Positions 8,621 through 16,383 of a stretch of 56,619 nucleotides of DNA are shown piece by piece. A model generated the notes under the pieces. The model did not search any database, was not told the DNA's origin, and saw only the letters and a program-made list of their open reading frames with translations. Origin of the DNA: Marilutibacter maris (lineage in GTDB: Bacteria; Pseudomonadota; Gammaproteobacteria; Xanthomonadales; Xanthomonadaceae); assembly GCF_006546735.2 (NCBI RefSeq), contig NZ_VICD02000049.1, positions 1 through 56,619 of the forward strand, given 5' to 3'. Position 1 is the first letter of the stretch. The number at the start of each line of letters is the position of its first letter. The translations under genes were made by a program, and so were the position numbers.

Positions 8621-9328
8621 ATGTCCCCGATCCTGTTCTATGGCGTTCCCTCCGGCTGCTCGTTCGGCTCCGTCGTCGCCCTGGAGTGGCTGGGCGCGCC
8701 CTACCGGCTCAGCCGCATCGAGATGCCCGAAGTGGTGACCGGCGACGCCTACCGCCGGCTCAATCCGGTCGCCGAGACACCGACCCTGCTCACCGCGGAC
8801 GGCGCGCTGATCAGCGAGAGCATGGCCATCCTCAACCACATCGGCGCGCGTGGCATCGACCGCGGGCTGGGGTTCGCGCAGGGCACGCCGGAGTTCGACC
8901 GGCTCAACCAGATGCTGGCCTTCCTCAACACTTCGTTCTTCGGCGCCTACGCGCCGCTGTGGTACGCGCTGGAACATGCCGGTGAGGGCGAGGGCAGGCG
9001 GGTGCTGGGCGAGTATGGGCGGGCCCAGGTGCGCAAGGCGCACGAGGACCTGTCGGCGATGCTTGGCGACCAGCCCTGGTTGCTTGGCGCGCAACGCACC
9101 CTGGCCGATGCCTACTTCATCGGCATCGCCCGCTGGAACGAGTACCACCAGGCGGTCGACCGTCGCGACTATCCGAATCTGCAGCGGCTGTTCGACACGC
9201 TGGAAGCCGATCCGGCGGTGATCTTCGCCCACGCGATCGAAGCGCAGCGGACCGCGGTGAGCGCGGGTGGATTCGCCGGCGAGGTCGCCTTCGACCAGGT
9301 GCTGGCCGATCCCCGTCTGGCCGCCTGA
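8621..9328 (+). CDS. Glutathione S-transferase family protein
   Basis: A 235-residue protein with a thioredoxin-like N-terminal domain (ILFYGVPSGCSFGSVVALEW at residues 4-23) and the GST substrate-proximal signature ETPTLLTADGALISESMAIL at about 52-71, which contains the cis-proline and the Glu/Ser that bind the gamma-glutamyl group. The all-helical C-terminal domain includes LADAYFIGIARWNEY. A Ser/Cys cluster near residues 11-15 could supply the catalytic hydroxyl or thiol. AAGGAG lies 6 nt before the ATG at 8621, preferred over the GTG at 8618. It is divergent from the LysR regulator, which probably controls it in response to an electrophile or related compound (inference). Confidence 0.87.
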   Translation: MSPILFYGVPSGCSFGSVVALEWLGAPYRLSRIEMPEVVTGDAYRRLNPVAETPTLLTADGALISESMAILNHIGARGIDRGLGFAQGTPEFDRLNQMLAFLNTSFFGAYAPLWYALEHAGEGEGRRVLGEYGRAQVRKAHEDLSAMLGDQPWLLGAQRTLADAYFIGIARWNEYHQAVDRRDYPNLQRLFDTLEADPAVIFAHAIEAQRTAVSAGGFAGEVAFDQVLADPRLAA

Positions 9329-9457
9329 GCCGGCGCGGCGGGTGCCCAGCGGGTGCCTGCCCGCGGTCATGCTGCAGCGCAGCTTGCCCCATCGGCCGAT
9401 ACCGTCGCCGCAGCCGACGTGGCCCACTGGCGCGGTCCGGGGTCAAGGGAGCCGACG

Positions 9458-11287
9458 ATGTCGATCGCAGTGTCCGGTTTTGGGGGAGGGCGCGGCTACC
9501 GCGCCCATCGTGGATGGACTGCGCCGCTGCTGTTGCTGGCGATGGCGGCCGCGTCGCCGGCAATGGCGCAGACCGAGGTCGGCGGTTTCGGCAGCAACCC
9601 GGGCAACCTGCGCATGTTCAAGCATGTGCCGGCCGGATTGCCGGCGGGGGCGCCGCTGGTGGTCGCCCTGCATGGCTGCTCGCAGAGCGCCGCCAGCTAC
9701 GACGCCGAAACCGGTTGGCAGATGCTGGCCGAGCGGTGGCGGTTCGCGTTGGTGCTGCCGCAGCAGCAGAGCAGCAACAATTCCAGCGGCTGCTTCAACT
9801 GGTTCGTTTCCGGCGATACCGCACGCGGGCAGGGCGAGGCGTTGTCGATCAAGCAGATGGTCGACCGCATGATCGCCGATCATGCGATCGAGCCGTCGCG
9901 GGTCTACGTCACCGGGCTGTCGGCCGGCGGCGCGATGACCGCGACCCTGCTGGCGACCTATCCGGACGTGTTCGCCGGGGGCGCGATCCTGTCGGGACTG
10001 CCGCACCGCTGCGCGACCTCGCAGAGCGCGGCCTTCAGCTGCATGAACCCCGGCAGCGACCTCGGCCCGACGCAATGGGGCGACAAGGTCCGTGCCGCCC
10101 ATCCGTCGTGGAGCGGCCCGTGGCCGGTCGTTTCGATCTGGCATGGCGACGCCGACTACGTCGTGCGGCCGATGAACCTGACCGAGAGCATGCAGCAGTG
10201 GACCGATGTCCACGGCATCGACCAGGTCGCCGACGTGTCCGACAGCGTCGCCGGCTATCCGCACAAGGTCTACAAGGACGCGTCCGGACAGCCGCGGGTG
10301 GAGACCTACACGATCACCGGCATGGGTCACGGCACCCCGGTCGATCCGGGCAGCGGCGAGACCCAGTGCGGCAGTGCCGGTGCCTACATCCTCGACGCGA
10401 ACATCTGCTCCAGCTATTACATCGGCCGCTTCTGGGGGCTGGACAACCTCGACGGCGTCGCTCCGGAGGTGACGCTGACCGCGCCGGACGATGGCGCCAT
10501 CGTCGAGGGCGATGTGACCGTCAGTGCGAGCGCCAGCGACGACGTCGGTGTCGAACGGGTCGAGTTCCTGCTCGACGGCGCGTTGTTGGGCAGCGATGCG
10601 ACCGCGCCGTATTCGATGGTCTGGGACAGCACCACCGCCGCCAGCGGCGAGCATCAGCTGCAGGCGCGGGCGCTGGATCTGGCCGGCAATGTCGGCACCT
10701 CGGCGGCGGTCGTCGTCACTGTCGAAGGAGGCTCCGGCGGTGGCGCGCCGGTCACGGTGAGCTTCGACAACGAGGATGCCAACGACGGTTACGTCAAGGC
10801 CGGCAGCGGCGGCAGCGCGCCGGCGGTGGGCACGCTGGAAGCCTACTACGGGCTGGCGATCGGGCGCGGCACCGATGGCAAGTTCAACCGCGCGCTGCTG
10901 TCCTTCGACACCTCGGCGATTCCCGATGGCGCCACCATCACCTCGGCGACGCTGGTCGTGGCCTACGGCAGCGCCTATGGCGATCCCTGGGCGGATCCGG
11001 CCGGCAACAGACTGGTGATCGACGTGCACCCGGACTGCATCGGCGCCTGCACGATCGAGGCCGCCGACTGGGGGCAGGCCATCGCCGCCGGTGACGTCGC
11101 CGAGCTGCCGGCCTTCAGCGGCGGCAACCAGGCCAGCACCCTGTTTTCCGCGGCCGGGCTGGCGGCGATCGACAAGGGCGGCCGGACCCAGTTGCGGCTG
11201 CGTTTCGACAGCGACCAGAGCGCGACCCGGTACCTGTGGATCGGACATGGCGCGAGCGCCAGGCTGACGGTGACCTACACGCCCTGA
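9458..11287 (+). CDS. Secreted PHB-depolymerase-type esterase with Ig-like and C-terminal beta modules
   Basis: A 609-residue exported alpha/beta hydrolase. A Sec signal peptide ends near SPAMAQ (about residues 25-38). The catalytic domain follows the LpqC/PHB depolymerase pattern: oxyanion region VVALHGCSQSA, nucleophile Ser155 in VTGLSAGGAM, acid at Asp231 or Asp233 in WHGDADYVV, and His291 in GMGHGTPVDP. After the esterase (to about residue 330) comes an Ig-like module (VTLTAPDDGAIVEGDVTVSA, VERVEFLLDGALLG; about 340-425), a Gly-rich linker, then a beta-sandwich resembling DNRLRE/CBM-type modules (FNRALLSFDTSAIPDGATIT; about 435-609). Substrates could be poly(3-hydroxybutyrate) or feruloylated polysaccharide esters. 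Codon use is like the neighbours. Confidence 0.87.
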   Translation: MSIAVSGFGGGRGYRAHRGWTAPLLLLAMAAASPAMAQTEVGGFGSNPGNLRMFKHVPAGLPAGAPLVVALHGCSQSAASYDAETGWQMLAERWRFALVLPQQQSSNNSSGCFNWFVSGDTARGQGEALSIKQMVDRMIADHAIEPSRVYVTGLSAGGAMTATLLATYPDVFAGGAILSGLPHRCATSQSAAFSCMNPGSDLGPTQWGDKVRAAHPSWSGPWPVVSIWHGDADYVVRPMNLTESMQQWTDVHGIDQVADVSDSVAGYPHKVYKDASGQPRVETYTITGMGHGTPVDPGSGETQCGSAGAYILDANICSSYYIGRFWGLDNLDGVAPEVTLTAPDDGAIVEGDVTVSASASDDVGVERVEFLLDGALLGSDATAPYSMVWDSTTAASGEHQLQARALDLAGNVGTSAAVVVTVEGGSGGGAPVTVSFDNEDANDGYVKAGSGGSAPAVGTLEAYYGLAIGRGTDGKFNRALLSFDTSAIPDGATITSATLVVAYGSAYGDPWADPAGNRLVIDVHPDCIGACTIEAADWGQAIAAGDVAELPAFSGGNQASTLFSAAGLAAIDKGGRTQLRLRFDSDQSATRYLWIGHGASARLTVTYTP

Positions 11288-11307
11288 ACGCTCGCGCCAG
11301 GCGCGCG

Positions 11308-11332
11308 CCGTCCGGAGGGGGGCTCCGGACGG
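11308..11332. terminator. Strong hairpin between convergent genes
   Basis: Perfect 10-bp stem CCGTCCGGAG / CTCCGGACGG with a GGGGG loop, 20 nt after the esterase stop and before the stop of the convergent DUF1428 gene. No T-run follows, but position and stem strength make it a likely bidirectional transcript end. Confidence 0.55.
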
Positions 11333-11365
11333 TATCGGATGTGGGCGAGGGCGGATGGAGCCCGA

Positions 11366-11731
11366 CTACTTCGTCAACTCCAGCACCGGCGCAAAGCCGC
11401 CATAGATCAGGCGTTTGCCATCGAAGGGCATCGGGTTCTTGGCCGGGTCCATGCGCGGGTCGTCGCTGTTCAACATCTTCTTCATGCCGGCATCGCGGGT
11501 CGCCTTGTCCGGCCATTCGATCCACGAGAACACCACGGTCTCGTCGTCCTGGGCCTTCACCGCGCGGCGGAAGTCGGTGTGCTCGCCATCGGGCACATCG
11601 TCGCCCCAGCATTCCAGAACGCGCAGCGCGCCGCACTCGATGAAGAACGAGTCGCCATTGCGGGCATGCTCGATGAACCTGGCCTTGTTGGCGGTGGGTA
11701 CGGCAATGATGAATCCGTCGACGTAGGACAT
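11366..11731 (-). CDS. DUF1428-family protein
   Basis: A 121-residue ferredoxin-fold (dimeric alpha/beta barrel) protein. Signature segments are SYVDGFIIAVPTANKARF at the start, GALRVLECWGDDVPDGEHTD in the middle and the C-terminal DPRMDP, MPFDGKRLIYGGFAPVLE. The function of DUF1428 proteins (YbaA-like) is not established. GGAGG lies just upstream of the ATG read from 11731, fixing the start; upstream in-frame methionines are not supported. It is divergent from the DUF998 gene across 377 nt and probably transcribed alone. Confidence 0.88.
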   Translation of the reverse strand: MSYVDGFIIAVPTANKARFIEHARNGDSFFIECGALRVLECWGDDVPDGEHTDFRRAVKAQDDETVVFSWIEWPDKATRDAGMKKMLNSDDPRMDPAKNPMPFDGKRLIYGGFAPVLELTK

Positions 11732-12108
11732 GATGACCTCCACGGTGGGGCGGAACACGGAATGTGCGCCTTCGGGGAGATGACGAACGTGAAGGGTGCG
11801 GATCGACATCGTCATGTGCCCGCGTTTGCATCGCCGTGCGGTCGGGCGCGGGAGTCATGACCAATGGCGGATGGGCCCGGCGGCGACTTGTCGGACCATC
11901 GCTGCCGACAGGGCGGCTCGTGCCCGCGCAGGGGTGAACGCATGCGGCCGTTCGACTGCCCGGAAGCTCGCGCTGGCGGTGCGGATACACCGGACCGCGG
12001 CATGGGCGCCCAATCTGCAGGCGTGCGGATCGTCGGCGCGAAGGCCGCGTCGGCGTGAGACACGTGTCCAGGCGCAGTTCAACACGACCAGGATGATCCG
12101 CTCCGGCC
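11732..12108. other. Intergenic region with no supported gene
   Basis: A 377-nt divergent spacer between DUF1428 and DUF998. I see only overlapping Arg/Ala-rich frames without ribosome binding sites or family resemblance, no clear hairpin and no recognisable promoter. Confidence 0.45.
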
Positions 12109-12759
12109 ATGAAGAAGACCGACTCCACCGTTCCCCGGTTCCTCGGCGCCGCCGCGCTGGCCGGTGTCCTGCTGTTCGCGGCCATCGGCATCGCGGCGCA
12201 GTTCCTGCGCCCGGATCTGGACTGGTTGCAGACGCCGCTGAGTTTCTACCTGCTCGATCCCCACGGTCTGTGGGTGCGGGCGGGCTACTTCGCGCTGGCG
12301 CTGGCCTTGATCGCGCTGGGCGGCGGCTGGTACCTGGAGCTGTCGCCGCAGGCGCGTAGCGCGGCACCGCTGCTGCTGTTCGTCTGTGCCGGTCTGGCGT
12401 TGGCGGTGACCGCGGTGGCGGAAACCGGGTGCCGAGGGCAGCCGGTGACCCTGGAAACGCTGGTGCATGGCCTTGCGGCGCAGACCGCGTTCCTGTGCGT
12501 GACGACCGCGATGCTGTTGCAAGCCTGGCGTCTGCGCGCCGATCCGCGCTGGCGGCAGCGCTTCGCGATCGCGTTTGCGGTGGCGGTGGCGGCGTTCGTC
12601 GGGCTGTGGGTGCACGCGTTGTGGCGGGAGGCGCCGCGCGGTCTGAGCCAGAAGCTGGAGATCGGCCTGATCCTGCTGTGGCTGGGATCGGCCGCGAACC
12701 GGCTGCGAAAAGGGGCGAGCCGGGCGGCTCAGGGCGCACCCGCACTGTCGCAGGCATAG
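12109..12759 (+). CDS. DUF998-domain membrane protein
   Basis: A 216-residue inner-membrane protein with six hydrophobic segments, at about residues 10-32, 58-76, 86-106, 118-142, 150-166 and 182-196. The block LRPDLDWLQTPLSFYLLDPH between helices one and two, followed by GLWVRAGYFALALAL, and the loop VHGLAAQTAFLCVTTAM match the DUF998 pattern. The function is unknown. The ATG at 12109 follows a weak CTCCGG context. Downstream lies the 14-bp repeat array and then a metalloprotease gene; the 284-nt gap makes a common operon unlikely. Confidence 0.8.
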   Translation: MKKTDSTVPRFLGAAALAGVLLFAAIGIAAQFLRPDLDWLQTPLSFYLLDPHGLWVRAGYFALALALIALGGGWYLELSPQARSAAPLLLFVCAGLALAVTAVAETGCRGQPVTLETLVHGLAAQTAFLCVTTAMLLQAWRLRADPRWRQRFAIAFAVAVAAFVGLWVHALWREAPRGLSQKLEIGLILLWLGSAANRLRKGASRAAQGAPALSQA

Positions 12760-12814
12760 CCCGGCGGATGTCGGCGGTGAGCGGGTCGGACTGCATTGCA
12801 ACGGCTCCGCGTCG

Positions 12815-12982
12815 CGCTCTCACAACCACGCTTTCACAGCCGCGCTTTTACAACCCGCCTTTCACAACCCGCCTTTCACAACACCCCTTTCACAACACCC
12901 CTTTCACAACACCCCTTTCACAACACCCCTTTCACAACAGCCCTTTCACAACAGCCCTTTCACAACAGCCCTTTCACAACCA
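12815..12982. repeat. 14-bp tandem repeat array, 12 units
   Basis: Twelve contiguous 14-bp units. The core consensus is CCCTTTCACAACAC. Units 1-3 (12815-12856) are degenerate, units 4-5 begin GCC, units 6-8 (12885-12926) are identical, and units 9-11 end in CAG rather than CAC. The + strand is nearly G-free and about half C over the central units, in sharp contrast with the 70 % GC surroundings. The array ends 61 nt before the start of the metalloprotease gene. Because 14 is not a multiple of 3 and no phase contains a stop codon, the open frame across it carries no evidence of coding. Confidence 0.95.
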
Positions 12983-13043
12983 GGCCATGCAAGCGTTCCT
13001 GGTGTCGACGGGCAACCCGGCCCGGAATCCAGGAGACCCCCCG

Positions 13044-13790
13044 ATGCCCCGCATTTACCGTGGCCAGGCCCAGATGGAAGCGCTGGACACCTATTTCGTC
13101 GACGCCGTCCAGCTTGCGCGAAACGCGGTGCAGTGGTTGCAGCCGCGCAACCGCAATGCCTTGCTCGACCCGGCCAGCATCGAAGCCGGCCAAGCCCGAG
13201 TGGCGCTGACGACCTTCTTCGGCGTCCAGTTCGGCGCCGGCCCGGTCCCGGCATTGAGCCAGGACGACACCACCTTCCTGAACACGCTGCAGACGGTGTA
13301 TGCGGCGATGGCGACGGCGCTGAACACCTGGACGGTCTATATCGAATACGCGGACCGGGAGGACCACGATGCCCAGGACTACGCGTCGGCGCGGCCGCCG
13401 GTGGTGTTCCCGGGCCCCGATGGCGAGGTCGATCCGGCCGATCCCAAGAGCTTCCGGGCGACCTGGCGCGATGTGCGCAACAACATGAACCGCGGTACCC
13501 GCAGCTACATCTTCGAGCACAACGGCATGCCGGTGGTCGCGTCGCCGGCGCGCGACCTGGCGTTCCGGATCGAGCTCAACATCCGCTTCCGCGAGGCCGA
13601 TGCCCAGCTGAAGCAGGAAACCATCCTGCACGAGATGTCGCACGTCCTGGCCGACACCAACGACTACGACAACGTGTACGCGGACACGATCGTGCAGGCG
13701 CGCCAGATCTGCGCCGCCCGAGGCGCCGACCTGGCGCGCGATCTTGCCGATTGCTGGGGATTCTTCCCGTTCGATCTGCCGGGTCGCTGA
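13044..13790 (+). CDS. Putative aspzincin-type (M35-like) zinc metalloprotease
   Basis: A 248-residue protein. The zinc motif HEMSH is at residues 196-200 (in ETILHEMSHVLADT), followed by TNDYDNVYADTI, where Asp207, Asp209 or Asp214 could be the third, aspartate ligand typical of deuterolysin and lysine-specific endopeptidases. The tail ARDLADCWGFFPFDL resembles the NADSYxYF-like ending of M35 domains. No signal peptide is visible, unusual for a family that is normally secreted. AGGAG 8 nt upstream supports the ATG at 13044; an in-frame ATG at 12768 would add 92 residues translated from the 14-bp repeats, which I regard as unlikely. Substrate and partner are unknown. Confidence 0.65.
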   Translation: MPRIYRGQAQMEALDTYFVDAVQLARNAVQWLQPRNRNALLDPASIEAGQARVALTTFFGVQFGAGPVPALSQDDTTFLNTLQTVYAAMATALNTWTVYIEYADREDHDAQDYASARPPVVFPGPDGEVDPADPKSFRATWRDVRNNMNRGTRSYIFEHNGMPVVASPARDLAFRIELNIRFREADAQLKQETILHEMSHVLADTNDYDNVYADTIVQARQICAARGADLARDLADCWGFFPFDLPGR

Positions 13791-13922
13791 CGGTCCGATG
13801 CGATAGCCGCCTCCCGGCCGGGGGACCGATGTTGCCCGGCCAGGGGGCGATGGCGTGCGCGGAAGCGGGGAGGCCCGATGCTAGAGTGTCGCGTCCCCAC
13901 CGGCATCCCAGGAGCCCGCGAC

Positions 13923-14852
13923 ATGAGCAGCGCCACCGCCTTCTATCCGATCGGTACCCCCGGCGTTCCCTGGGGCGAGGCCGAGAAGGCCGAATGGCTG
14001 GCGCGGCAGGTACGCCATCGCAGCTATGCCGAGGACGTGCTGGCCCGGGTCGATGCGCTGCGCCAGCGCTTCGACGTCGAGCAGTACGGTCAGCTCGACT
14101 ACGCGGGCGAGCGCTACCCCTTGTACGCGATCCGCAACCGCGGTTGGCGCGATGGGTTGCCGACGGTGCTGGTCACCGGCGGCGTGCACGGCTACGAGAC
14201 CAGCGGCGTGCATGGCGCGCTGCAGTTCGTCGAACGGCACGGCGGCGACTACGAAGGCCGCGCCAACCTGCTGGCCGTGCCCTGCGTCAGCCCGTGGGCC
14301 TACGAGCGCATCCATCGCTGGAACATGCACGCGATCGATCCCAACCGTTCGTTCCGCGAGAACAGCCCGGCCGGCGAATCCGCCGCGCTGTTGCAGCTGG
14401 TGGCGCCGCTGCGCGGACGATTCGTCCTTCACATCGATCTGCACGAGACCACCGACAGCGACGAGAGCGAGTTCCGTCCGGCGTTGGCCGCGCGCGACGG
14501 CAAGCCGTTCGAGCCGGGCGAGATTCCGGACGGTTTCTACCTGGTCGACGATAGCGAGAACCCGCAGCCGGCGTTCCAGCAGGCGGTGATCGCGGCGGTC
14601 GAGCCGGTCACCCATATCGCGCCGGCCGACGCCAATGGCCAGATCATCGGTTCGGAAGTGGTCGCGCCGGGGGTGATCCGCTACCCGTTGCAGGCGCTGG
14701 GTCTGTGCGCCGGCATCACCGGGGCCCGCTACACCACCACCACCGAGGTCTATCCCGACAGCCCGCGGGCGACCCCGCAGCAGTGCAACGACGCCCAGGT
14801 CGCGGCGGTGCGTGCGGCGATCGGCTTCGCGCTCGAACACCCGGCGGGCTAG
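13923..14852 (+). CDS. M14-family zinc carboxypeptidase / succinylglutamate desuccinylase-like protein
   Basis: A 309-residue enzyme of the M14 fold. The first zinc pair is in GGVHGYETSG (His89, Glu92). The segment NMHAIDPNRSF matches the substrate-binding Asn-Arg region (DPNR), and VLHIDLHETTD (His170/His174) supplies the third zinc ligand. The catalytic Glu is probably in ARYTTTTEVYPDSP near residue 276. There is no signal peptide, so it is probably cytoplasmic and may remove a terminal amino acid or an N-acyl group. A further ATG at 13878 exists upstream, but the ATG at 13923 begins the conserved N terminus. It is convergent with the XRE regulator, with only 21 nt between the stops. Confidence 0.82.
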   Translation: MSSATAFYPIGTPGVPWGEAEKAEWLARQVRHRSYAEDVLARVDALRQRFDVEQYGQLDYAGERYPLYAIRNRGWRDGLPTVLVTGGVHGYETSGVHGALQFVERHGGDYEGRANLLAVPCVSPWAYERIHRWNMHAIDPNRSFRENSPAGESAALLQLVAPLRGRFVLHIDLHETTDSDESEFRPALAARDGKPFEPGEIPDGFYLVDDSENPQPAFQQAVIAAVEPVTHIAPADANGQIIGSEVVAPGVIRYPLQALGLCAGITGARYTTTTEVYPDSPRATPQQCNDAQVAAVRAAIGFALEHPAG

Positions 14853-14873
14853 GGACCCGCGCCGCCGCCGAGA

Positions 14874-15704
14874 TCAGTCCGGCGGCGGCAACTCGAAGCC
14901 CGGCATCGGCCCCTCCAGCGGCAGGGCGCGCATCACCTCGGCGGTGTGCGGATCGGCCGGGAAGAAGGACTCGATGGCCAGTTCCGACAGGATCACCTCG
15001 ACCGGAGTGCCGAACACGGTGGTGGTGCTGATGAACGAGAGCTCGCCGAAGTCGCTGCGCAGGCGCAGCGGAATCGCGATGGCGTTGGGCTCGGGGTCCT
15101 CTTCCGGGCCGGCGCCGGGGTAGCCGCGCAGTTCCTCCAGCAACTGCTCCAGCACGCTGTCGCCGGAGCTCTCCAGCTGCTGTTGCAGCCGATGCAGCAG
15201 GTGCGCGCGCCACTGGCCGAGATTGGCCACCCGCGGCGCCACGCCCTGCGGGTGCAGGCTCAGCCGCAGTACGTTGATCGGCGGTTGCAGCAGCTCGGGC
15301 GCGACCCCGAGCAGGAACGGCGCCAGCGCCCGGTTGGCTGCGTGCATGCGCCAGTGGCGATCGATCGCCAGCGCCGGGAACGGTTCATGGCCGCGCAGGA
15401 GCCGTTCGATCGTGCGCCGGGCCGTCTCCAGGCCGGCATGGTCGAGCGGGCGTTCGCCGTACAGTGGCGCAAAGCCGGCGGCGGTGAACATGCGGTTGCG
15501 CTCGCGCAGCGGCACTTCGAGCCGGTCCGTCAGCCGCAACAGCATCGCCCGGCTCGGCGCCGAGCGGCCGGTTTCCAGGAAGCTGAGATGGCGCGCGGAA
15601 ATATCGGCCAGCCCGGCCAGGTCTTCCTGCGAGAGTCGGCGGCGACGGCGCCAGTGGCGCAACTGCTCGCCGAACGGAGACGGTGTGGAGTCGATGCGGT
15701 TCAT
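14874..15704 (-). CDS. XRE-family regulator with MmyB-like ligand-binding domain
   Basis: A 276-residue regulator. An N-terminal helix-turn-helix spans about residues 10-65 (FGEQLRHWRRRRRLSQEDLA, DISARHLSFLETGRSAPSR). It is followed by the MmyB-like PAS-related domain from about residue 95 (AIDRHWRMHAANRALAPFL, LRLSLHPQGVAPRVANLGQW, ELSFISTTTVFGTPVEVILS). The start is the ATG read from 15704. It is divergent from the small membrane protein at 15818, and the 113-nt gap contains a perfect 19-bp palindrome. Proteins of this architecture usually act as local repressors of oxidoreductase or membrane-protein genes; ligands are generally unknown. I infer control of the membrane gene and autoregulation. 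Confidence 0.88.
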   Translation of the reverse strand: MNRIDSTPSPFGEQLRHWRRRRRLSQEDLAGLADISARHLSFLETGRSAPSRAMLLRLTDRLEVPLRERNRMFTAAGFAPLYGERPLDHAGLETARRTIERLLRGHEPFPALAIDRHWRMHAANRALAPFLLGVAPELLQPPINVLRLSLHPQGVAPRVANLGQWRAHLLHRLQQQLESSGDSVLEQLLEELRGYPGAGPEEDPEPNAIAIPLRLRSDFGELSFISTTTVFGTPVEVILSELAIESFFPADPHTAEVMRALPLEGPMPGFELPPPD

Positions 15705-15740
15705 GAGGGCGGACGATAGCCCAGGTGCGCGCCGCGGAGA

Positions 15741-15759
15741 CATTACCTGGCAGGTAATG
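15741..15759. promoter_or_regulatory. Perfect 19-bp palindrome, probable XRE operator
   Basis: CATTACCTG G CAGGTAATG: two perfect 9-bp arms around a single central G, placed 37 nt upstream of the regulator start and 58 nt upstream of the divergent membrane gene. Its odd symmetry and central location make it the best operator candidate in the window. The binding protein is inferred, not seen. Confidence 0.8.
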
Positions 15760-15817
15760 GTCCGGCCCCGTGCGCGCCGGCAGCATGGCCGACATCCCAA
15801 CCACGAGGAGATTCGCG

Positions 15818-16237
15818 ATGTCGAGCAAGCGCCTTTTCGCAAGCCCGGGCTTCCTGCCCCGCCTGTTGTGGATCGACGGCCTGGCCACCGGCGCCACCGC
15901 CGTGCTGCTGATCGCCGGAGCCGGGGTGCTGGCGCCGGTACTGCAGCTGCCGGTCGGGCTGCTGCGCGGCGCGGGACTGGTCTGTGTGCCGTTCGTGCTC
16001 TGGGTGCTGTCGTTGGCGCGGCGTCCGCGGGTGCCGGGTGGGGCGATGGCCGCGGTGATCGCGATCAACTTCGCCTGGGTCGCCGGCAGCGCCTGGGTGG
16101 CGTTCGGTCCGCAATGGCAGCCGGCGGCGATCGGAATCGCCTTCGTCTGCGCGCAGGCGCTGGTGGTGCTGGTGTTCGCCGAACTGGGCTGGGTCGGGCT
16201 GCGCGCGAGCGCCAGCGGCCGCCGGGCCGCCGCCTGA
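15818..16237 (+). CDS. Small four-helix membrane protein of unknown function
   Basis: A 139-residue inner-membrane protein with four hydrophobic segments (about residues 14-38, 45-63, 71-93 and 99-120) and a short basic tail (SASGRRAAA). I do not assign a named family. GAGGAG precedes the ATG at 15818. It is divergent from the XRE/MmyB regulator across the 19-bp palindrome, so it is probably the regulator's main target. No enzyme gene follows directly; the next gene starts 146 nt downstream, so it appears monocistronic. Confidence 0.75.
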   Translation: MSSKRLFASPGFLPRLLWIDGLATGATAVLLIAGAGVLAPVLQLPVGLLRGAGLVCVPFVLWVLSLARRPRVPGGAMAAVIAINFAWVAGSAWVAFGPQWQPAAIGIAFVCAQALVVLVFAELGWVGLRASASGRRAAA

Positions 16238-16383
16238 GCGCGTCCGTTCGGATATGGAGGGACCGCCTTCCCTGCGTGGCGAGGGCGGTCATTGGCCGGT
16301 GCGCGCGGAGCGGTTAGTGTCGTGTCGATTCCGGTGCCCCCGGATCGTCGTTTGATCGAATCCCCACTGCATGGAGTACGACG

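Noticed and set aside
12815-12982. A CRISPR array
   Set aside because: Repeats are contiguous 14-mers without spacers, and no cas gene is present.
12768-13043. N-terminal extension of the metalloprotease through the 14-bp repeats
   Set aside because: A 14-bp unit with no stops in any phase keeps all frames open, so openness is not evidence; AGGAG before ATG 13044 supports the shorter form.
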